33,438 bases of DNA from JAVVEW01 sp032251045 (GTDB lineage: Bacteria > Pseudomonadota > Gammaproteobacteria > Methylococcales > Methylomonadaceae), in assembly GCA_032251045.1 (NCBI GenBank), contig JAVVEW010000028.1, positions 1 through 33,438 of the forward strand, read 5' to 3'. The position numbers were made by a program, and so were the translations under genes. Within the stretch, counting starts at the first letter, position 1. Each line of letters begins with the position of its first letter. Of the stretch, positions 1 to 8,089 are shown piece by piece. Below the pieces are notes generated by a model. The model ran no database searches and was not told the DNA's origin. It saw nothing but the letters and a program-made list of their open reading frames with translations.

Positions 1-90
1 CTCACTACGAATCAACTGTTCATTCTGCTTGAATTGACAGGTGTCTGTAGTTAATTTTTTTGAATCGTTCCTTGAGAAACGCAAATCAAC

Positions 91-150
91 ACAAACACCC
101 ACACATCATTACTTCACTTTGCTGTTAAAGAGCCTGAAGCATCGCTTCAG
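91..150 (-). promoter_or_regulatory. rRNA operon leader with boxB-like hairpin and boxA antitermination site
   Basis: Read on the minus strand, 134-150 forms a 7-bp stem with a 3-nt loop (CTGAAGC-GAT-GCTTCAG). It is followed directly by GCTCTTTAACA at 123-133, the classic boxA of proteobacterial rRNA leaders bound by NusB/S10. Further on, 91-105 reads TGTGTGGGTGTTTGT, resembling the conserved segment after boxA in the E. coli rrn leader. The order hairpin, boxA, conserved segment is that of rrn leaders. A 16S gene is therefore expected just beyond base 1, reading leftward. The 16S gene itself is not in the window, so the call rests on motif order and the tandem promoters upstream. Confidence 0.85.
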
Positions 151-161
151 TCGAGCCGGCT

Positions 162-189
162 ATTTTACCAAGCTCCGTTTTTTTGTCAA
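162..189 (-). promoter_or_regulatory. rRNA operon promoter P2
   Basis: On the minus strand there is a perfect -35 TTGACA (184-189), a 16-nt spacer and -10 TAAAAT (162-167), followed by a GC-rich stretch. A/T-rich sequence lies just upstream (190-230), as expected for an UP element. It sits about 12 nt before the boxB-like hairpin and matches the P2 position of tandem rrn promoters. Confidence 0.75.
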
Positions 190-310
190 ATATTTTTTTC
201 GGTAACACTGAAAAAATAAAACCAAAAAACTTGAATCTTCGCAGGAAGCTACATCTTTACATCTCCCTACACCCTTCAGCCGTTTCGCTTAACCCGCTGA
301 AGAGATGCGT

Positions 311-339
311 ATATTACAGACCACCTTTCACATCGTCAA
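311..339 (-). promoter_or_regulatory. rRNA operon promoter P1
   Basis: On the minus strand there is -35 TTGACG (334-339), a 17-nt spacer and -10 TAATAT (311-316). The A/T tracts upstream (340-375) could serve as an UP element. It lies about 150 bp upstream of P2, giving the tandem P1/P2 layout typical of gammaproteobacterial rRNA operons. It lies between the cytochrome c stop codon and the leader. Confidence 0.75.
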
Positions 340-393
340 GCATTTTTGATAAGTTTTTTTCAGCATCATAAAAAACCACATAGTTTCAATATC

Positions 394-981
394 CTACTGA
401 ACAACTCCCAGTCCCTCCTGGCGCGCAAAGTAGGCGGCGATCTGATTAAGTTCTGCTTCAGACAAGTTTTGCACCATGGATTGCATTAACGCATTCTTGC
501 GCCGCCCCGATTGATAGTCCTGCATAGCCTGCACTAGATAGCTTGGATGCTGACCGGCCAGACGCGGTACATTGGCTTGCCCATCCTCACCTTCCACATG
601 ACAGGCCAAACAAGTTTGCGCAGCCGCTTCTCCTGCCTTTCCATCATCAGTTGTCGGGGCCGCGCTGGGTCGATGCGGAGCTTGCTCCAGATACTGGGCG
701 ATATTTTCAATAGTTTTGTCAGACAAATTATTGGCATTCGCCTTCATGGTGCCATGCGGCCTCTCACCCGCACGATAAGCGGTTAATGCCTCAACAATAT
801 ACTGACTACGCTGCCCTGCAACTTTGGGTACATGATAGGTAGGATAAACATTGCTGTAGCCGGCAATACTGTGACAGCCGCGACAGGTTTCAAAGGCATG
901 CTTGCCTTGTGCTACAGCATCGGCGGCGCTGGCCGGTTGCACAGTTGCGGCCAAGACCAGGCCAAATACGATTTTTTTCAT
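394..981 (-). CDS. Diheme cytochrome c (c4-like)
   Basis: Secreted diheme c-type cytochrome of about 195 residues. The start chosen at 981 gives a clean signal peptide (MKKIVFGLVLAATVQPASA); an upstream ATG at 1050 would bury it behind 23 residues. Two heme-binding CXXCH motifs are visible (C33-RG-CH and C124-LA-CH). Each is followed about 45 residues later by a Met-rich segment ending in NLS, probably supplying the axial Met. Two similar halves and this length fit the cytochrome c4 family, periplasmic electron carriers usually feeding terminal oxidases. It follows the Mla-type genes after a 73-bp gap and has a perfect -10 (TATAAT, 1018-1023) but no good -35, so it may be transcribed separately. 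It reads towards the rRNA promoters and no clear terminator lies between. Confidence 0.88.
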   Translation of the reverse strand: MKKIVFGLVLAATVQPASAADAVAQGKHAFETCRGCHSIAGYSNVYPTYHVPKVAGQRSQYIVEALTAYRAGERPHGTMKANANNLSDKTIENIAQYLEQAPHRPSAAPTTDDGKAGEAAAQTCLACHVEGEDGQANVPRLAGQHPSYLVQAMQDYQSGRRKNALMQSMVQNLSEAELNQIAAYFARQEGLGVVQ

Positions 982-1054
982 GCTTACGCTCTCAATTGTT
1001 AGTGTTGAAAAAGAAATATTATAGCTAATCGTGCCGACCAGACTGGCCACAGGA

Positions 1055-1594
1055 TTAGCGCGCCTGCGCCAACCAGGCGGTTAAATCGGCCTGCAGCCGA
1101 TGCGCCGCCGTCCTGAAGCCCGATAGCGCACCTGCGGCATCTGGACTGGGGTTTGTTTCACGGTAAGAAAATTGCCGCCGGCTTACATGAGTGTTGGCTA
1201 CGCCGTGGGTGGCTGTGACTGTCAGCACACTAACCGCCTGCTCAGGCTGAATAAATTGTTGTTCGAATGTTTGCACGGCGATATGCACTTGGCAAGGCTT
1301 TGGACAACGCAAACTGCTCAAATAATGCGCCAATAGTTGATCAGCGCCAACCAGCCATTGGTCGTTGTTATAAGCTTTAAGTTCGGTTGATGTGCGATAC
1401 ACCGGACGATACCATATCTGATTACGCCGCAGCCATTCCGGCGCACTGAGGGTTATTTTGGCCAATGAGGCATCCGTGGCTTCAGCAACAACCTGCAACT
1501 GCCCCAAATCATGCCAACGTACCGGTAACGCAACCTGACCGCCCACACAACCGGCCAGACCTAACAGCACGCCTAACCCATATATTTTTTGCAC
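1055..1594 (-). CDS. PqiC-like ABC-transport auxiliary lipoprotein
   Basis: About 179 residues, with a lipoprotein signal ending in the lipobox LAGC. The family (ABC_trans_aux, formerly DUF330) supplies outer-membrane partners of MCE-type lipid transporters, as PqiC does for PqiAB. The start is set by the ribosome site: GGAGG lies 6 nt before a GTG at 1594, whereas the ATG at 1600 touches GGAGG with no spacing. It is the last gene of the mlaE-mlaF-mlaD-like set, 46 bp after the MCE gene. Assignment rests on position, lipobox and overall character (FRTAAHRLQADLTAWL near the C-terminus) more than on catalytic motifs. It likely acts in the periplasm attached to the outer membrane. Confidence 0.72.
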   Translation of the reverse strand: MQKIYGLGVLLGLAGCVGGQVALPVRWHDLGQLQVVAEATDASLAKITLSAPEWLRRNQIWYRPVYRTSTELKAYNNDQWLVGADQLLAHYLSSLRCPKPCQVHIAVQTFEQQFIQPEQAVSVLTVTATHGVANTHVSRRQFSYRETNPSPDAAGALSGFRTAAHRLQADLTAWLAQAR

Positions 1595-1640
1595 AAGCAT
1601 CCTCCGTGTCTATAGCGGGCATAGCCATTTACCTCAATAT

Positions 1641-2576
1641 TCAAGGCGCGCCCTGAAAACCTGCTTCACCGGGCGCAGGTGGTGGTGCGGGCGCGCCGTA
1701 CAAAAACGCTTGCGGCTGTTGCCGCACCGAGCTTGCGGTTTGTTTCAATGCCATCAAAGTTGCCGACAGATCATGCAGCGCTTGATCCAGGCCGGGCAGC
1801 GTTCGCTGCTGAATATGGCCGGCAATCTGCTCGCCTTGTGCCAGAAAAGTCGCACCAGAGGTGAGTGTTTGTCGAACGTCAGGGGTCAATGCCTGAATCG
1901 CCAGACTCAAATGTTCAACTTGCTGCATAGCCTTTTGCGCGGCCTGCAACGTCAGCCCAGCTTGATCCAAGGCCGACGGCACCTTCAGTAGAACATCATC
2001 CAGGTGGCTCTCAAGCTTCAGCAGCCGCTCACTGGCTTGATGCACGGCCACCAACGTTTCCTGGATATGCAGCTGATTGTCGTCGCTAAGCAATTTCTCC
2101 GCCTGCATCATCAAACGCATCGCGATACTCAAAATATCGTGCCCTGATTCCAGTAATTTATCGGTGATCGACGGCAATAGTGGCACACGATTGGCCACCT
2201 CTCGCCCAGGCCGTAAGGTCTCGGGATTGTTACCTGAGTCCTGCAAATCAATCTGAGTCAGTCCAGTCACGCCTTTCAAGCGTAGTGTGGCATACAAGCC
2301 GTGCGTTAGCTGCAAGCCACGATCTACTTCGATGTCGATGAGAATCGTGGCCTGATCCTGCTGGTCAAAATACAATCGCAGCACCTTGCCGACCGGCAGT
2401 CCTCGATAAAATACCGTTGACTCGGGATTCAGCCCCGCGACGGAACCGTTAGTGGCAATCACATAGACATCACGATCCTTCTCCAGATTACCCAGCCAGT
2501 ACACGCTCCACAGTGCCAATAGCAAGAGCGCCAGAACAAAAAAACCGACGGCCAGAGCATGATTTGTTTTCAGCAA
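1641..2576 (-). CDS. mlaD: MCE-domain substrate-binding protein of a lipid ABC transporter (MlaD-like)
   Basis: 311 residues. A single N-terminal membrane anchor (about 9-29) is followed by an MCE domain (about 37-115) with the typical pattern GSVAGLNPESTVFYRGLPVG and then GVTGLTQIDL. The rest is a long, mostly helical, periplasmic region. Such proteins form hexameric rings carrying phospholipids between membranes. At 311 residues it is longer than E. coli MlaD (183), as in many paralogues that work with a PqiC-like lipoprotein. Translation probably starts at TTG 2576, with AAGGTG 5 nt upstream. It is 29 bp downstream of the ATPase gene. Confidence 0.88.
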   Translation of the reverse strand: MLKTNHALAVGFFVLALLLLALWSVYWLGNLEKDRDVYVIATNGSVAGLNPESTVFYRGLPVGKVLRLYFDQQDQATILIDIEVDRGLQLTHGLYATLRLKGVTGLTQIDLQDSGNNPETLRPGREVANRVPLLPSITDKLLESGHDILSIAMRLMMQAEKLLSDDNQLHIQETLVAVHQASERLLKLESHLDDVLLKVPSALDQAGLTLQAAQKAMQQVEHLSLAIQALTPDVRQTLTSGATFLAQGEQIAGHIQQRTLPGLDQALHDLSATLMALKQTASSVRQQPQAFLYGAPAPPPAPGEAGFQGAP

Positions 2577-2605
2577 AAGTGCACCTTAAGATGACCAAGA
2601 AAGTA

Positions 2606-3358
2606 TCACGCCAACACTTTTCTAGCGTGTTCATTATAGAAAAATTCGCGCACAAATGAATGATCACAGCGCAAAACCTCCGCCAACGGCCCAAAAGCAA
2701 TCAGCCTTTGCTCGGCCAGCACCGCTACTTGAGTGCATAACCGCTTCAGCACATCCAGGTCATGCGTCACCATCACCACTGTGAAATGCAATTTCGCATG
2801 CAACCTGTTCAGCAATTCGACAAAACTTTGACTGGCAATGGGGTCAAGTCCGGAAGTCGGCTCATCCAGAATCAACAAGTCCGGATCCAGCACCAAGGCC
2901 CGCGCCAAAGCTACCCGCTTGATCATACCGCCGGACAGCTCTGAGGGCATCAGCCAGGCATCATCAGGCTTCAATCCCACCCGACGCAACTGCATCGCCA
3001 CCAACCGACTGAGCAGCGACATTTGCTGAAGCCCTGCCTCGCGCAGTGGAAAGGCGATATTCTCAAACACATTCAGGGCACTGAATAAAGCGCCTTTTTG
3101 AAACAACACACCCATGCGCATACTCAACGCTTGGGTTTGACCCACCGCCCCATTGACTGGCCGTCCCATCACCGTGATACAGCCCGAGGTTGGCGATTGC
3201 AAACCGATAATTTCTCGCAACAATGTCGTCTTACCACTGCCCGAGGCACCAACCAGCCCCAAGATCTCACCGTCTGGCAGGACAAAATCAATGCCTCGAT
3301 GCACCACCTTATCGCCAAAACGGGTATATACCTGATCGACTTTGATAGCGTCTCGCAT
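2606..3358 (-). CDS. mlaF: Lipid ABC transporter ATP-binding protein (MlaF-like)
   Basis: 250 residues. Walker A GASGSGKT (37-44), signature LSGGM (141-145) and Walker B LLILDEP (161-167) followed by TSGLDP are all intact, with a switch His in VMVTHD. The LSGGMIKRVALARA form of the signature is characteristic of MlaF-type ATPases of MCE systems. The ATG at 3358 overlaps the permease stop as TGATG; a GTG at 3361 would give a GTGA overlap. It powers lipid movement with the MlaE-like permease and MlaD-like protein beside it. Confidence 0.93.
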   Translation of the reverse strand: MRDAIKVDQVYTRFGDKVVHRGIDFVLPDGEILGLVGASGSGKTTLLREIIGLQSPTSGCITVMGRPVNGAVGQTQALSMRMGVLFQKGALFSALNVFENIAFPLREAGLQQMSLLSRLVAMQLRRVGLKPDDAWLMPSELSGGMIKRVALARALVLDPDLLILDEPTSGLDPIASQSFVELLNRLHAKLHFTVVMVTHDLDVLKRLCTQVAVLAEQRLIAFGPLAEVLRCDHSFVREFFYNEHARKVLA

Positions 3359-4479
3359 CACATCATGCCACGATTCATAAAGGCAATGGCGAACACCGCG
3401 TCCACCAGAATCACCATGGTAATTGCCGCCACCACAGAATTGGTAGTTTCCTGGCCCAGGCTTTCCGTATTGGGCTGAATCCGAAAACCAAAATGACAGG
3501 CGATCAAAGCAATGGCCACGCCAAACACCGCAGCTTTGGCAAAACCTAAAAATACGTTCAATAACGGCACGGAATTTGGCAACGTCAACAAAAACTGCCC
3601 CGGGCTAATATCCAAGGTATGCCAGGCCGCCAGAATACCGCCCAACAATGCCGCAGCGTCAGTCCAGACTGTCAACAATGGCATGGCCAGCAACAAGGCA
3701 ACAACATTAGGCAACACCAGTCGCAGCGAATGGGAGATACCCATGGCGGACAGCGCATCCAGCTCCTCCGTGACTCGCATAATGCCGATTTGCGCGGTCA
3801 TTGCCGAACCTGAACGTCCGGCAATCAGAATCGCTGCCAACAATGGCCCCAGCTCACGGATGACACTCATGCCTAAAATCTTGATGATATAAATTTCAGC
3901 GCCAAACATTTGCAACTGTAATGATGACAGGTAGCTCAGCACAATGCCGATCAGAAAACCCACCAAGGCGGTAATGCCCAGCGCCCGAACGCCCGCCTGA
4001 TAAAGCACGCTCACGATTTCCGCCACCGGCAAGCGGGCCGGCCGTTTCATGACCTGCCACCCATCCAGACACAAACTCCCCAGCAACACCAGGCCATGCT
4101 CCACATGCGCCCAAAAGCTGGCCAATACATGCCACCAGGCAGCGCACATCAGCATCCACGAAAACGGCGACACCGGGTTAACCACAGGTTCCGCATCCTG
4201 CCACTCTTGAAAGAGCTGGCGATGCTCGGCTTGTGCCTTGATGTCCGGCTCGCTGCGCTCACCCATTACCTGCCACAACAAACCTGCGGCGACACGATCC
4301 AATTGCCGAACCTGATCAAAATCCCAAACGCTTACCTCAGTCAGCCTGTGGCGCTGCCGGACAAGCAACGCCTGCACTTGGCGCAAATACTGTGAGGTCC
4401 ACACACCGCCCAGCACAACCACCTGGCGGCCATCGCGGGGCTGGTATTGCAATACTGGCAGATCAGATGACACGCTCAC
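3358..4479 (-). CDS. mlaE: MlaE-family permease with N-terminal STAS-like domain
   Basis: 373 residues. The first ~95 residues look like a STAS domain (VVVLGGVW, then WDFDQVRQLDRVAAGLLW), the domain that is a separate protein (MlaB) in E. coli. The C-terminal ~260 residues are the MlaE permease, with about five membrane segments and the family stretch VIRELGPLLAAILIAGRSGSAMTAQIG. The GTG start at 4479 overlaps the TGA stop of the upstream decarboxylase as GTGA, better than the longer frame opening at 4494. Fusion of STAS and permease is known in MlaE paralogues. No mlaC or mlaA homologue is adjacent. Confidence 0.9.
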   Translation of the reverse strand: MSVSSDLPVLQYQPRDGRQVVVLGGVWTSQYLRQVQALLVRQRHRLTEVSVWDFDQVRQLDRVAAGLLWQVMGERSEPDIKAQAEHRQLFQEWQDAEPVVNPVSPFSWMLMCAAWWHVLASFWAHVEHGLVLLGSLCLDGWQVMKRPARLPVAEIVSVLYQAGVRALGITALVGFLIGIVLSYLSSLQLQMFGAEIYIIKILGMSVIRELGPLLAAILIAGRSGSAMTAQIGIMRVTEELDALSAMGISHSLRLVLPNVVALLLAMPLLTVWTDAAALLGGILAAWHTLDISPGQFLLTLPNSVPLLNVFLGFAKAAVFGVAIALIACHFGFRIQPNTESLGQETTNSVVAAITMVILVDAVFAIAFMNRGMM

Positions 4480-5597
4480 AAGCGCCCACCCCACAACCGC
4501 CGCACGTCCTGGTAACTATCTTCATAAACACATTCCAACCTGTCCTGAGACCACACATAAATAGAAGGCAAGGGATGACCGTTGAAACGTTGCGCTTTGA
4601 CCAGGCTATACGCCCCCGCCTGCCCGAACACCACACGCTGACCCAGATCCGGCGGCGCCGGCAATAAAGTCTCGCCCAACAGGTCACCCGCCAAACAGGT
4701 ACCACCCGCCCACAATACCGGTGTCGCACCTGACGACTCCGGATACCTCAAAGGTAGCGGCGTTTGATATTCGAACACCTCCGGCACATGATTGACCGAC
4801 GTATCCAGCACCGCCAGATGACAACCATCGCGCACAAATGTATCCAGTACAGAACCCACCAGATAACCGGCATCACCCACCAACGCCAGGCCCGGCTCGA
4901 TATACACCGCCGGCAAGGTTTGGCACAGTGCTTTCAGCCATGCCCGTGCAGCCGCCTGATCCTGCTGGCGATGCCAAAGATAGCCACCGCCCAGATTCAA
5001 CCACTGCAGCTCAGTCCAATGCGCCCCCAGCAATGTTTGCGCCTGCGCCACCGTTGCCGCGAGCGACTGGTGATCGCACAATCCATGCGCATTGTGGATA
5101 TGGAGGCCACGACACGCCTGCTCCGGCCACTCGGTCGCAGCACAACCCAATTTGGACGCCGGGCGACAAGGATTATAGCGGGCATCCTGCACTACCGAGT
5201 GCTCAGGATTCAGGCGCATACCCAGCTGACAGCCGGTCAATGTGCTCAGCCACCGGTATTGATACCGGGAATTGGCGCTGATATGCGTGGCCAAGCGGGC
5301 CAGCACCCGGGCATGAGCGGCTATCAACCCTGGCGATGTCAAATGCAGCTCGCCCTGCCCTTGCAAAATCTCGGCCGCCCATTGCGCCTCATACAGCGAA
5401 CTGACCGAAAAACCGCTGACATAAGGCCTTACAGCCTCTAGCACCGGTAGTAGTGGTAGTGCCTTGATGGAATATAACGCTCGGCAACCGGTCTCCTCAG
5501 CCAAAGCTGCCAACCCGCGCGCTCTGGCAACGACGGCATCAATATCGATCACCAGCGCCGGGGTCTTGTCCAGCGCATCCAGCCAGACCGGCTTCAC
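4476..5597 (-). CDS. nspC: Carboxynorspermidine decarboxylase (NspC-like)
   Basis: 373-residue PLP enzyme of the fold-III decarboxylase family. Visible landmarks are the PLP lysine in YSIKALP (K45), SGFSVSSLYEA, GLHIHN, NLGGGY and GGTCLAGD carrying the conserved Cys (C301). The segments LNPEHS, YNPCRPASKLG and AVLDTS...PEVFE are typical of NspC rather than of ornithine or diaminopimelate decarboxylase. The reaction would be carboxy(nor)spermidine to (nor)spermidine plus CO2, the last step of the aspartate-semialdehyde route to polyamines. The partner dehydrogenase is not in the window. Start chosen: GTG at 5597, overlapping the previous stop as GTGA, with a GAGG six bases upstream; a longer in-frame start at 5642 is less likely. 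Confidence 0.85.
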   Translation of the reverse strand: MKPVWLDALDKTPALVIDIDAVVARARGLAALAEETGCRALYSIKALPLLPVLEAVRPYVSGFSVSSLYEAQWAAEILQGQGELHLTSPGLIAAHARVLARLATHISANSRYQYRWLSTLTGCQLGMRLNPEHSVVQDARYNPCRPASKLGCAATEWPEQACRGLHIHNAHGLCDHQSLAATVAQAQTLLGAHWTELQWLNLGGGYLWHRQQDQAAARAWLKALCQTLPAVYIEPGLALVGDAGYLVGSVLDTFVRDGCHLAVLDTSVNHVPEVFEYQTPLPLRYPESSGATPVLWAGGTCLAGDLLGETLLPAPPDLGQRVVFGQAGAYSLVKAQRFNGHPLPSIYVWSQDRLECVYEDSYQDVRRLWGGRL

Positions 5598-6202
5598 AAC
5601 CGCCCTCGGCCGCGATACACCGCAGCCTCGGTCACCAAGCAATCCAGCGGCACGTCATGCGCCGCCATCGGCACTTGCGCCACGCGCTGACATTCAAAAG
5701 CCAGGCCAATGGTGACTGCCTCAGGACGCAGCCGCGCCAGCAACCGATCATAATAACCCGCGCCATACCCCAAACGCCCTCCGTGCGCGTCGAACGCCAG
5801 CCCCGGCACCAACACCACATCCAAAGCCTTGGGCGCGATACAGCGCGTGGGCATCTCACGCAACATCGCTTTCGGCTCCAGCAAGCCAAAGCCGCATTCG
5901 GTCAACTCATCCAGCGCCTGCAAACGCCACAACTTTAAACATGGCTCACCGTGTTCATCATGACTGCAATAGGGCACCACTATTTGCCGCCCCTCGCGCA
6001 ACGCTTGCACAACGCCTGGCAAAGTCGCCACCTCATCCCGCACCCCCAGATACCAAAGCACCATGCTCGCCTGTTGGTACTCGGGCACAGCGCCCAGCCG
6101 CTCAACAATTTGCGCACTCAAGCACTCGCGCTCCGGCTGCTTGCGCCGCGCTTGTTTAGCCTGCTCTCTGAACCAGGCTTTATCATGCACCGACCCGGTC
6201 AC
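5594..6202 (-). CDS. 5-formyltetrahydrofolate cyclo-ligase
   Basis: 202 residues. The family hallmark GYGAGYYDR is at 145-153, preceded by DVVLVPGLAFD, and the N-terminal region (KAWFREQAKQARRKQ) is the usual basic helix. The enzyme converts 5-formyl-THF to 5,10-methenyl-THF using ATP, recycling folate. Start GTG at 6202 overlaps the aroE stop as GTGA; the longer frame to 6283 adds a non-conserved extension. It lies between aroE and the NspC-like gene in the same overlapping operon. Confidence 0.92.
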   Translation of the reverse strand: MTGSVHDKAWFREQAKQARRKQPERECLSAQIVERLGAVPEYQQASMVLWYLGVRDEVATLPGVVQALREGRQIVVPYCSHDEHGEPCLKLWRLQALDELTECGFGLLEPKAMLREMPTRCIAPKALDVVLVPGLAFDAHGGRLGYGAGYYDRLLARLRPEAVTIGLAFECQRVAQVPMAAHDVPLDCLVTEAAVYRGRGRL

Positions 6203-7050
6203 CCGACCCTCTCGCCAACAACCTGCCCTGCGCCGATCAGCGACGCCAGTACCGGCCGCGTATCCGGCCTGATACCGCGCCACAAATAAAATGCCTCGGC
6301 AGCCTGCGCCACCAACATGCCAATACCATCCAGACTGTACGCCGCACCCTGCATCCTCGCCCAGCGCACAAATGGCGTCGGTGCCTTCAGGTTATAAGCC
6401 AGATCGTAGCAAATGCTGCTGACATGTAAACAACCTGCCGGCAATGGCGGCGCCTCGCCGCTCAAACTCAGGGACGTGGCATTGATCAACACATCGAAAG
6501 TACGCCCGTCCAGTTCAGCAAAATCCAGCACCTCAAGCGCCGTCACAGCCTGAAAAGTCTCGGCCAAACGCACCGCCTTATCGCGTGTGCGGTTGACCAC
6601 GGCAATACTGGCCACCCCGGCTTCGGCCAAGGGCTGAACAATGCCTCGCGCCGCGCCCCCGGCCCCGATGATCAGCAACCTTTTACCTGCTAACATCACG
6701 CCCTGCTGGGTCAGATCCTGACATAAACCGACACCATCCGTGTTATCGCCCAGCCAGCCACCCTCGGCCTGTCGGATCAACGTATTCACCGCACCACTCA
6801 ACCGAGCCCTGGGCGTTAACACGTCTGCTTGTCGCCAGGCCAGCTCCTTCAGCGGCACGGTGCAATTCAGCCCCCGCCCACCTTCAGCGACAAAGCGCGC
6901 CAGCGCCTCGGTAAAATGCTCAAGCCCGACCTCACGCGCCTGATAAAGCAAATTCTGCCCGGTTTGCTCGGCAAATGTCTTATGAATGATTGGCGACAGG
7001 CTATGGCCGATGGGCTGGCCGAAAACGGCATAAAGATCAGATTTCGTCAT
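6199..7050 (-). CDS. aroE: Shikimate dehydrogenase
   Basis: 283 residues. Visible motifs are AVFGQPIGHSLSP at the N-terminus (shikimate-binding Ser pair), NTDGVG and the dinucleotide-binding IIGAGGAARG. It reduces 3-dehydroshikimate with NADPH in aromatic amino-acid synthesis. Start ATG at 7050 is 14 bp after the upstream phosphatase; a longer frame to 7077 would overlap that gene. The stop is shared with the cyclo-ligase GTG. Confidence 0.96.
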   Translation of the reverse strand: MTKSDLYAVFGQPIGHSLSPIIHKTFAEQTGQNLLYQAREVGLEHFTEALARFVAEGGRGLNCTVPLKELAWRQADVLTPRARLSGAVNTLIRQAEGGWLGDNTDGVGLCQDLTQQGVMLAGKRLLIIGAGGAARGIVQPLAEAGVASIAVVNRTRDKAVRLAETFQAVTALEVLDFAELDGRTFDVLINATSLSLSGEAPPLPAGCLHVSSICYDLAYNLKAPTPFVRWARMQGAAYSLDGIGMLVAQAAEAFYLWRGIRPDTRPVLASLIGAGQVVGERVG

Positions 7051-7064
7051 TCGCGGCAAACGCC

Positions 7065-7712
7065 TCAAGCAAAACAATCGGTTAACAAATCCGGCAAATC
7101 GGCCAAATCATCCAACACCCGATCCGCCGCCTCGACTACTTTAGGCCGCGCCACCACCCCGGTAAACGCCACCATCAAAGCGCCTGCCTGCTGGGCCTCA
7201 AGGTCGGTATAACCGTCGCCCACCATGACCAGGCCCCGCCCAGCTTCGGCCAGACGCCGACAAACCTCGGCTTTACCGCCTGAACGCGCTAACGGCGAAT
7301 CATGGTCAAAATCCACATATCCGCCCGCCGCATCAAAATGCACATCAACGGCATGAACCCGGTGCGCCTCGATACCCAACCGCGCCGCACTGGCCAAAAT
7401 CGCCGGACGCAAACCGCCGCTGATAATATGCACCGTAACCGGCAACCGCATCAGCTCCGCCAACACAGCGCCCGCGCCTGGCGTGATGGTGGCCAGATAA
7501 CGCCGGCTCAACCAAGTCATGCTATCGCGATCTGGCTGCAACAATTCCAAACGCCTGGCATACACTTCCTGCAACGCCACCGAACCATTCATTGCCGCCT
7601 CGGTTAACCGCGCCAATGCGTCGCCAACACCTTGCCGGACAGCCAGTTCATCGATACCCTCAACGGTGGATAAGGTACTGTCAAAATCAAAACACACGGT
7701 TACAGGTTGCAT
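7065..7712 (-). CDS. HAD-superfamily phosphatase, SerB-like
   Basis: 215 residues with all HAD motifs: DFDST near the N-terminus (nucleophile and acid/base Asp), the Ser/Gly motif HIISGGLRP, a conserved Lys in SGGKAEV and the metal-binding VGDGYTDLEA. This set is that of subfamily IB, which contains phosphoserine phosphatase. It lacks the N-terminal ACT-like region of E. coli SerB but matches short SerB proteins in size. Phosphoserine phosphatase activity is likely but not proven; another small phosphomonoester is possible. First gene of the operon-like run; a perfect -10 TATAAT lies at 7747-7752. Confidence 0.82.
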   Translation of the reverse strand: MQPVTVCFDFDSTLSTVEGIDELAVRQGVGDALARLTEAAMNGSVALQEVYARRLELLQPDRDSMTWLSRRYLATITPGAGAVLAELMRLPVTVHIISGGLRPAILASAARLGIEAHRVHAVDVHFDAAGGYVDFDHDSPLARSGGKAEVCRRLAEAGRGLVMVGDGYTDLEAQQAGALMVAFTGVVARPKVVEAADRVLDDLADLPDLLTDCFA

Positions 7713-8089
7713 AAAAAATCAGCCAGTCAATTGATGGAATGGGTCAATTATACCTATTGCCGCTCCAATTCCGGCATAAGGGGGTCGTAAAAGCCGAACC
7801 ATACCTTTTATACTACACATCGGCTAAGGACTTGAGGAGGTGCCGGGGTGTTCGGCTCACTTTTACCACAGCCTCGGCATTTAAGGAGTAAGCTTAGCAA
7901 GGATTCCCGGCACCCGATAGCGCCACCTAAGGAAATACTCAGCACACCATGGCCGCAATCGACAACGTGATCGTACCGCGGCAATATTTGCCACCAATAC
8001 TCACTCATACGGCACAATCCAAACGCTTATGAATTTTTTAGCCGCATTCATGGCCAGCATCAGTTTTTCGCCTACCCCAAGCCCCTATC
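7713..8089. other. Intergenic region between divergent genes, with inverted repeat and dispersed-repeat copy
   Basis: 377 bp without a convincing gene. It holds a TATAAT (minus strand, 7747-7752, weak -35) for the SerB-like gene. A segment at about 7801-7850 resembles one at 27480-27525. A perfect 9-bp inverted repeat, GGTGCCGGG (7839-7847) and CCCGGCACC (7906-7914), is also present. The minus-strand frame 7808-8017 has no recognisable features and is probably spurious. Confidence 0.6.
7839..7914. repeat. 9-bp inverted repeat arms 58 nt apart
   Basis: GGTGCCGGG at 7839-7847 is exactly reverse-complementary to CCCGGCACC at 7906-7914. The left arm sits inside the segment that resembles a copy at 27.5 kb, suggesting a small dispersed palindromic element. 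No poly-T follows, so it is not an evident intrinsic terminator. Confidence 0.5.

Noticed and set aside
183..371. Plus-strand 62-codon open frame near the left edge
   Set aside because: It starts with TTG, has no ribosome site and lies across the rRNA promoters on the other strand.
7808..8017. Minus-strand 69-codon frame between the SerB-like and TlpA-like genes
   Set aside because: It runs through an inverted repeat and a repeat copy; no protein features.
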